A stretch of DNA of 49,935 nucleotides from Segatella copri. GTDB taxonomy: Bacteria; Bacteroidota; Bacteroidia; Bacteroidales; Bacteroidaceae. The stretch lies in assembly GCF_009495355.1 (NCBI RefSeq), contig NZ_VZAD01000066.1, positions 1 to 49,935 of the forward strand. Direction: 5' to 3'. Shown piece by piece: positions 45,077 to 49,935 of the stretch. The notes beneath the pieces were generated by a model. The model saw only the letters and a list, made by a program, of their open reading frames with translations. It made no database searches and had not been told where the DNA came from. A program made the position numbers and the translations under genes. The stretch's first letter is position 1. Every line of letters begins with the position of its first letter.

Positions 45077-45221
45077 TAAAAATGAATGTATAAAAAGATT
45101 AAAAAATAAGCCTTTGGCTGTTTTGCCATGGGCTTTCGGCCTGCAAAGGTACTGCAAAAATCTGATTAAACGAAGAGATTGGGAATTTATTTTCATCCCT
45201 GAGTGTGAGATTTTTAACTGA

Positions 45222-45450
45222 ACTTCAGAAGTTATAGAAGTAAAAAAAAATCTTGTAAAAAATCCTATTCCTTACAATTATACGCAGTTTTTTATTATCT
45301 TTGCATAAGATATCCTGCGCTCGGCAATTTGAAAGCAAGCTTTCATTGCGCTCGCTTGCGATATCTTTGCACTCAACTTTCGCAAATGTGAAGGCTCTGC
45401 TAATGACACAACATAAAGGTGAGTTTCACCTTATTAAATATAATATAGAT
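45222..45450 (+). promoter_or_regulatory. Tandem promoters of the flavin reductase gene
   Basis: Two TATCTTTG elements lie 66 bp apart (45296-45303 and 45362-45369). Between them is repeat-rich sequence: TGAAAG-caag-CTTTCA, GCAAGC...GCTTGC and TGCGCTCG twice. This may be an operator or a duplicated promoter segment. Downstream of the second promoter the leader is about 75 nt. Confidence 0.55.
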
Positions 45451-45957
45451 ATGAAACAGATAGACATTAAGCAAATCAACGACAATGTTTTTGAGACGAT
45501 AGGGAAGGAGTGGATTCTTGTGGCTGCAGGCAACAAGGACAAGTTCAACATGATGACAGCTTCTTGGGGTTGCCTGGGCTGGCTGTGGAACAAGCCCGTG
45601 GCAGTGGTGTTCATTCGTCCCGAGCGCTTCACACACGAGCTCATAGAGGCCAACGACACCATGACACTCTCTTTCTTGGGGCATAGCGAGGAAGCACGCA
45701 AGATATACAATTTCTGCGGTTCAAAGAGTGGACGCGACCTCGACAAGTGTGAGGCCACAGGACTCAAGCCCGTCGTCTTGGAGGGTGGCAGTATCGGTTT
45801 CGAACAGGCCCGACTCACCTTGGAGTGCAGAAAACTCTATAAGGACAGTATGTCGGCAGAAAAGTTTATCGACAAAGACCTTCTGCAGTGGTATGGCGCC
45901 AAGGGCGGCTTCCACGATGTGTATGTGGTGGAAATCACTCATGCCTACGCAGAGTAG
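45451..45957 (+). CDS. Flavin reductase-family protein
   Basis: This 168-residue FMN-binding protein has the flavin reductase-like split barrel. KEWILVAAGNKDKFNMMTASWG is the FMN-binding start (partly quoted), followed by PVAVVFIRPERFTHELIE and FCGSKSGRDLDK. The natural substrate is unknown; some members are reductases, others store flavin or react with nitric oxide. The start at 45451 fits the promoters. It is followed by clpS after 53 bp, probably a separate unit. Confidence 0.85.
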   Translation: MKQIDIKQINDNVFETIGKEWILVAAGNKDKFNMMTASWGCLGWLWNKPVAVVFIRPERFTHELIEANDTMTLSFLGHSEEARKIYNFCGSKSGRDLDKCEATGLKPVVLEGGSIGFEQARLTLECRKLYKDSMSAEKFIDKDLLQWYGAKGGFHDVYVVEITHAYAE

Positions 45958-46010
45958 AACTATCAAAAAGACTCATTCTCTCTTAGCAACATAACAAACG
46001 CATTTGAATT

Positions 46011-46313
46011 ATGGCACAAGGACAAACAGCAGTAAAAGAACGTCAGGATCTTGAAATCAAGAAGCCTAAACGTTATCAGGTACTTCTACACAACGACGAC
46101 GTCACACCGATGGAATTTGTCGTCGACATTCTGTACACATGCTTCTTCAAGGCCGCCGAGGAATCCAATGCCATCATGCTCAAGGCCCATCGCGAGGGGA
46201 AAGCCTCGGTAGGCATCTACAGCTATGACGTGGCAAAGAGCAAGGTGGAGAAGGCGAGGAGGAAGATAGACAAGGCAAAGTATCCTCTCGAATTTACCAT
46301 TGAGCCTGTGTGA
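46011..46313 (+). CDS. clpS: ATP-dependent Clp protease adaptor ClpS
   Basis: This 100-residue adaptor hands N-degron proteins to ClpA. The conserved VLLHNDDVTPMEFVVDIL motif (partly forming the binding pocket) and AHREGKASVGIYSYDVAKSK are present; the histidine in AHREGK corresponds to the pocket histidine. It is the first gene of clpS-clpA-aat, with 41 bp to clpA. Confidence 0.96.
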   Translation: MAQGQTAVKERQDLEIKKPKRYQVLLHNDDVTPMEFVVDILYTCFFKAAEESNAIMLKAHREGKASVGIYSYDVAKSKVEKARRKIDKAKYPLEFTIEPV

Positions 46314-46354
46314 AAAATTGATTTTGCAAAGTTGAGTAAAAAATAAGTATAGCT

Positions 46355-48796
46355 ATGGAATTATTCCCAGGACTTACCCAATCCATGTCCTTCTTCTTTT
46401 ACAAGGCAATGGACAATGTAGTCTCATACCATCACGAGTTTCTCATGCCCGAGCATCTGCTGTTGAGCATCATCGACCATCCCGAGGTTGTCCGTATCAT
46501 GCGCCGGATGAAGATCGACCAAAAGTCCATGCGTCAGGAACTCGACGCGTGGCTTAAGCAGCAGGAGCGCATTCCCAAAGAATTCTCTCATGTGAAGCCC
46601 GAGCCTTCGGTGCTTTTCAAGGCAATGCACAGCTCTGCCTATCTGGTCAACCTGGCTGGCGGAGCTGGGGTGAAACTCAATGTGACTCATTTCCTCACTG
46701 CCATGCTGACTCTTCCTTACACAGAGGCTCCCTTTCTCATCGACAAGTACATCGGTGAGCAGGGCGAGAAGTTCACCCGACTCGTAGGCGAAAAGTTTCC
46801 CGATGAGGAAGACCCGGAAATGAAAGAGCTTAGCAAATTCTCTCCCCTGTTGGCGAATGAGAGCGAAGGCGGTCTCAGCGATGAAGAGTTGATGAACGAG
46901 ATGAGGGCATTTATAGAAAGCGGAAGTTCCGACTTCGATGATGACGACGAAGACGGTGATGACGGCGACTTCTGGTATGATGACGACGATGACAACGATG
47001 AAGACGACGGCATCGACAACGATGAGTATGACGACCCTGAAGGCTGGCAGACCGGAAAACGCCATCCCTCCGACTGGCATAAGCTCGTCACCTGCATCTC
47101 CGACAAGGTAGACCAGCACAATCCGCTTATCGGCCGCGAGAAAGAACTCGACCGCACCATACAGGTGCTCTGCCGTGCCGAGAAAAATAATCCGCTGCAC
47201 GTGGGCGAGCCTGGTGTGGGAAAGACAGCCCTCGTCTTCGGACTTGCCAAACTCATCAACGAGAATCAGGTGCCCGACCGCCTCAAGGGAGCCCGCATCT
47301 ACGGCATGGACATCGGACAGATGCTTGCCGGATCGCAGTATCGTGGCGACTTCGAGAAACGCATCAAGATGGTGATGGACGGAGCTGCCAAGGAGGGCAA
47401 TGTCATCATCTATATCGACGAGATTCACAACATGATAGGAGCCGGAAGGGGATCGGATGGCGGACCTGATGCCTCCAACATGCTCAAGCAGTATCTCGAG
47501 GCTGGCGACATCCGCTTCATTGGTTCCACTACCTACGAGGAGTACAACCGCTACATGGCGAAGAGCAAGGGCATCGTGCGCCGTTTCCAGCAGATCGACA
47601 TCAAGGAGCCTTCCGTCGACGAAGCCATCAAGATTCTCGAGGGGCTGCAGCATAAGTACAATATCTATCATGGCGTCACCTATCGCAAGGACGCCCTCGA
47701 ATATGCGGTGCGGGCCAGCGACAAATACATCAGCAACCGCTTCCTGCCCGACAAGGCCATCGACCTCATGGATGAGGCCGGCGCCTATCTTGAGGTGCAT
47801 CCTGCCAACCGCCAGCGCTCTTATGTCACCAAGGCCGTCATTCAGCAGATTCTCACCAAGGTGTGCAAGATAGACGCTGCCGCCATCAAGGACGAAGACA
47901 ACTCTGCCCTGGCATCGCTGCGCCAACGAATGCTCGACAAGATCTATGGTCAGGACACAGCCGTCGACAAGGTGGTGGAAGCCGTGATGATGGCGAAGGC
48001 AGGACTCATCGACGACGACAAGCCTATGGCGTCGCTTCTCTTCGTAGGACCTACGGGAGTGGGCAAGACCGAGGTGGCACGCGTCCTCGCCCGCGAGTTG
48101 GGCATCGAACTGGTGCGCTTCGATATGTCCGAATACACCGAGAAGCATGCCGTTGCCAAACTCATTGGCTCGCCGGCAGGCTATGTGGGCTACGAGGACG
48201 GTGGACAGCTCACCGACGCTATCCGCAAGACGCCCAACTGCGTGCTTCTGCTCGACGAGATAGAGAAGGCACACAGCGACATCTACAACATCCTGCTCCA
48301 GGTGATGGATTATGCCCGACTTACCGACAACAAGGGTCAGAAGGCTGACTTCCGCAACGTCATCCTCATCATGACCTCTAATGCCGGAGCTCAGTATGCC
48401 TCGCAGGCCAACATCGGTTTCGCAGGCAATGTGAGTCGTGGTCAGGCGATGCTCGCACAGGTGAAGAAAACCTTCCGCCCCGAGTTCATCAACCGTCTTT
48501 CCGACACTGTGGTGTTCCACGATATGGACAGGCACATGGCAGAGCTTATCCTCGACAAGAAGCTTGCCCAGCTCGCCGACAAACTCAGCGCCAAGGGCGT
48601 CAGTATCGAGCTTACACCTCAGACGCGAGAGCAACTCCTAAAGTGGGGATTCACCAAGGAGTATGGCGCCCGCGAGATGGATCGTGTCATCGGCAACCGC
48701 CTCAAGCCTGTGCTCATGAAGGCTCTTCTCTTCGGCAAGCTGAAGAAGGGTGGAAAGGCAGTGGTTAAGCTCGAAGGCAAGGAGCTGGTGATATAG
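46355..48796 (+). CDS. clpA: ATP-dependent Clp protease ATPase subunit ClpA
   Basis: This 813-residue AAA+ unfoldase feeds substrates to ClpP. An N-terminal ClpS-binding domain (1-150) is followed by an unusual acidic linker (about 190-230) made largely of D and E with a FWYDDDDD core. The first AAA domain has Walker A GEPGVGKTALV (about 283) and the second GPTGVGKTEVARVLA (about 563). The ClpP-docking loop reads IGF (in SQANIGFAGN), so it should pair with ClpP. clpP is not in this window. Confidence 0.96.
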   Translation: MELFPGLTQSMSFFFYKAMDNVVSYHHEFLMPEHLLLSIIDHPEVVRIMRRMKIDQKSMRQELDAWLKQQERIPKEFSHVKPEPSVLFKAMHSSAYLVNLAGGAGVKLNVTHFLTAMLTLPYTEAPFLIDKYIGEQGEKFTRLVGEKFPDEEDPEMKELSKFSPLLANESEGGLSDEELMNEMRAFIESGSSDFDDDDEDGDDGDFWYDDDDDNDEDDGIDNDEYDDPEGWQTGKRHPSDWHKLVTCISDKVDQHNPLIGREKELDRTIQVLCRAEKNNPLHVGEPGVGKTALVFGLAKLINENQVPDRLKGARIYGMDIGQMLAGSQYRGDFEKRIKMVMDGAAKEGNVIIYIDEIHNMIGAGRGSDGGPDASNMLKQYLEAGDIRFIGSTTYEEYNRYMAKSKGIVRRFQQIDIKEPSVDEAIKILEGLQHKYNIYHGVTYRKDALEYAVRASDKYISNRFLPDKAIDLMDEAGAYLEVHPANRQRSYVTKAVIQQILTKVCKIDAAAIKDEDNSALASLRQRMLDKIYGQDTAVDKVVEAVMMAKAGLIDDDKPMASLLFVGPTGVGKTEVARVLARELGIELVRFDMSEYTEKHAVAKLIGSPAGYVGYEDGGQLTDAIRKTPNCVLLLDEIEKAHSDIYNILLQVMDYARLTDNKGQKADFRNVILIMTSNAGAQYASQANIGFAGNVSRGQAMLAQVKKTFRPEFINRLSDTVVFHDMDRHMAELILDKKLAQLADKLSAKGVSIELTPQTREQLLKWGFTKEYGAREMDRVIGNRLKPVLMKALLFGKLKKGGKAVVKLEGKELVI

Positions 48797-48869
48797 TTAA
48801 GATGTTAACTTCTCTAACTCCTTAACTTCTCTAACTCTCCATTTGCAATTAATACTCAAAAAAAGAACA

Positions 48870-49538
48870 ATGATATTTCAGATAGACGAGTCAACGCCTT
48901 ATCCCACGTTTCCCGACCCACGCTCAGGCGATGAGGACGGACTCTTTGCTGTGGGCGGCGATTTAAGTATCGACCGCCTGCTGCTGGCTTACTGCCACGG
49001 CATCTTCCCCTGGTACAGTTTTCGCGACCAGCCTGATATTCTGTGGTATTGTCCTATGCAGCGTTTCGTCATCTTCCCCGAAGAGATACACGTGAGCCAC
49101 TCCATGCGCACGCTCATCAACAAAGACCAGTACAGCTACAGCATCAATGAGGCGTTCGACGACGTCATCGCACAGTGCAGCAAACTGCGCATCGAGCAGG
49201 ATGGAGCCTGGCTGGGCGACGATATGATCAAGGCTTATACGGAGCTTCATCGTCAGGGCTTTGCCTCGAGTGTAGAAGTGTGGGACGATGCTACCGATCA
49301 GCTCGTGGGCGGACTCTATGGCGTCACCATCGGCCCTGTGTTTATTGGCGAGAGTATGTTCTCGCTCGTTCCCTCAGCCTCCAAGCTGGCGCTCATCTAT
49401 CTGGCCCGTTTCATGCAGCGTAAGGGAATGAAACTCATCGACTGCCAACTCGAGACTCCGCATCTCCGTTCCATGGGCGGTAGGTTTATCAGCTACGATG
49501 ACTATCTGAAAATCATCAATGATGATGATGAGTCTTGA
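48870..49538 (+). CDS. aat: Leucyl/phenylalanyl-tRNA-protein transferase
   Basis: This 222-residue enzyme adds Leu or Phe to proteins with N-terminal Lys or Arg, making them ClpS/ClpA substrates. FPDPRSGDEDGLFAVGGDLSID, YCHGIFPWYS, GGLYGVTIGPVFIGESMFS and LIDCQLETPHLRSMGG (parts quoted) are the family motifs. I chose the ATG at 48870; an upstream TTG (48843) is less likely. Together with ClpS and ClpA it completes the bacterial N-degron pathway in one operon. Confidence 0.96.
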   Translation: MIFQIDESTPYPTFPDPRSGDEDGLFAVGGDLSIDRLLLAYCHGIFPWYSFRDQPDILWYCPMQRFVIFPEEIHVSHSMRTLINKDQYSYSINEAFDDVIAQCSKLRIEQDGAWLGDDMIKAYTELHRQGFASSVEVWDDATDQLVGGLYGVTIGPVFIGESMFSLVPSASKLALIYLARFMQRKGMKLIDCQLETPHLRSMGGRFISYDDYLKIINDDDES

Positions 49539-49566
49539 TAACAGAAAATATTATCAAGATTTTTTT
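49534..49566 (+). terminator. Terminator overlapping the aat stop codon
   Basis: CTTGATAA (49534-49541) and TTATCAAG (49551-49558) form an 8-bp stem followed by A and seven Ts. The stop codon TGA (49536-49538) lies inside the stem. Confidence 0.85.
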
Positions 49567-49593
49567 GTTTTATCAAGAATTAGATAAAAACAA

Positions 49594-49653
49594 ATCCTGA
49601 CTGAAAATCGATTTTGAACAAAATGACTTTGAACAAAATGACTCAGTCAGGAT
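49594..49653 (-). terminator. Inverted repeat with a 15-bp tandem repeat in its loop
   Basis: ATCCTGACTGA (49594-49604) and TCAGTCAGGAT (49643-49653) are perfect 11-bp arms. The 38-nt loop holds TTTGAACAAAATGAC twice in tandem (49613-49627, 49628-49642). It lies just after the stop of the phosphatase-family gene on the minus strand, so it is probably its transcript end; the duplicated loop is unusual. Confidence 0.6.
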
Positions 49654-49724
49654 GTTGTAAGAAGCTATGACATTCTAATGTCTTAACCCCTTGATACTTT
49701 ATAAAACTTGTATCTGAAATTCCA

Positions 49725-49935
49725 TTAGAATATAGGTGTTCCGATGCAGCCGTTGGGTGCCTGGATGTGGAGCAGGGCACTTACGGTGGCGGCAATGTCG
49801 GTCATGTAGTGAGGCTGGGTAGTGGCACCATGCTGAATGTGCCATCCCATGAAGACCAAAGGAATGTGGATGTCGTAAGGATTACCCCAATTCGGGATAA
49901 CCGAGTGTTTAATACGATATAAATGCAGCGTGAAT
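49725..49935 (-). pseudogene. C-terminal fragment of an alkaline-phosphatase-family (PafA-like) gene
   Basis: Read on the minus strand, NPYDIHIPLVFMGW, HYMTDIAATVSALLHIQ and PNGCIGTPIF match the end of Bacteroidetes alkaline-phosphatase superfamily (PafA-like) proteins, which release phosphate from phosphate esters in the periplasm. Only about 52 native codons are present before the 54-bp terminal repeat begins at 49882. The frame stays open through the repeat but reads HSVIPNWG, where relatives usually have a THG-containing motif. The gene therefore looks interrupted at this point, or the window end is a mis-joined assembly. Confidence 0.6.
49882..49935. repeat. Right copy of the 54-bp terminal inverted repeat
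   Basis: This is the exact reverse complement of bases 2-55. It borders the interrupted phosphatase-family fragment directly. See the left copy for discussion. Confidence 0.85.

Noticed and set aside
45077..45196. Upstream start for the TonB-dependent receptor
   Set aside because: It would place the start codon above the minus-strand promoter TACCTTTG at 45144-45151 and spoil the signal peptide.
46424..48634. Long minus-strand reading frame of 736 codons
   Set aside because: It is antisense to clpA and arises from its GC-rich codon use; the ClpA motifs are unambiguous.

Overview
This window looks like a chromosomal segment of a Bacteroidales bacterium, most likely a Prevotellaceae (Prevotella/Segatella-like) species; the exact species cannot be told from the sequence. 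The evidence is a type IX secretion pair (PorU sortase and PorV), a fimbrillin-type lipoprotein, a type III glutamine synthetase, and many copies of the Bacteroidetes promoter. That promoter is a -7 element TAnnTTTG, and in four places a TTTG sits exactly 19 nt upstream of it. No tRNA, rRNA or CRISPR array was recognised.

Layout. Positions 1-5700 form an AT-rich accessory island. It holds a HIRAN-domain protein, two adjacent DUF262 (GmrSD-like) genes, one of them fused to an HNH nuclease domain, and a divergently transcribed WYL-domain regulator. An AAA/DUF4143 ATPase with two palindromes in its promoter follows (5.8-7.2 kb), then a fimbrillin-like lipoprotein. From 8.5 to 14 kb run glnN and a LytTR two-component system. 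From 14.1 to 16.7 kb come a HAD phosphatase, threonine ammonia-lyase and RidA, followed by a GH2 glycosidase, an EamA transporter, an RluA pseudouridine synthase with a long N-terminal extension, a YidE/AspT-type transporter and a PfkB kinase. At 25.4-27.7 kb is an ECF sigma / putative anti-sigma / secreted unknown protein operon. The core translation block (rplM-rpsI, rpsB, tsf) spans 28.4-31.3 kb. Next are an FAH-family protein, porU-porV-ispF, a putative small RNA, two glycosyltransferases, a very small membrane ORF, a GH140-like glycosidase, a CDF metal transporter and a TonB-dependent receptor on the opposite strand. The right end carries a flavin reductase and the clpS-clpA-aat operon.

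Genes that work together. ClpS, ClpA and Aat are the adaptor, unfoldase and tagging transferase of the bacterial N-degron pathway. Threonine ammonia-lyase makes reactive enamine/imine products that RidA hydrolyses. PorU and PorV form the cell-surface sortase of type IX secretion. The sigma factor, membrane protein and secreted protein form a signalling operon. The WYL regulator probably controls the DUF262 pair, which looks like a phage or foreign-DNA defence locus.

The two window ends carry the same 54 bp in inverted orientation. At the right end this sequence replaces coding sequence expected in an alkaline-phosphatase-family gene. The ends are therefore probably copies of a multicopy mobile element, or an assembly breakpoint. 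Other leads are two promoter-plus-terminator small RNA candidates (about 13926-14051 and 37858-38039), three 22-bp tandem repeats next to a promoter (27895-27960), paired 29-bp direct repeats upstream of glnN, and degenerate AGAAGTT-type microrepeats in several intergenic gaps.
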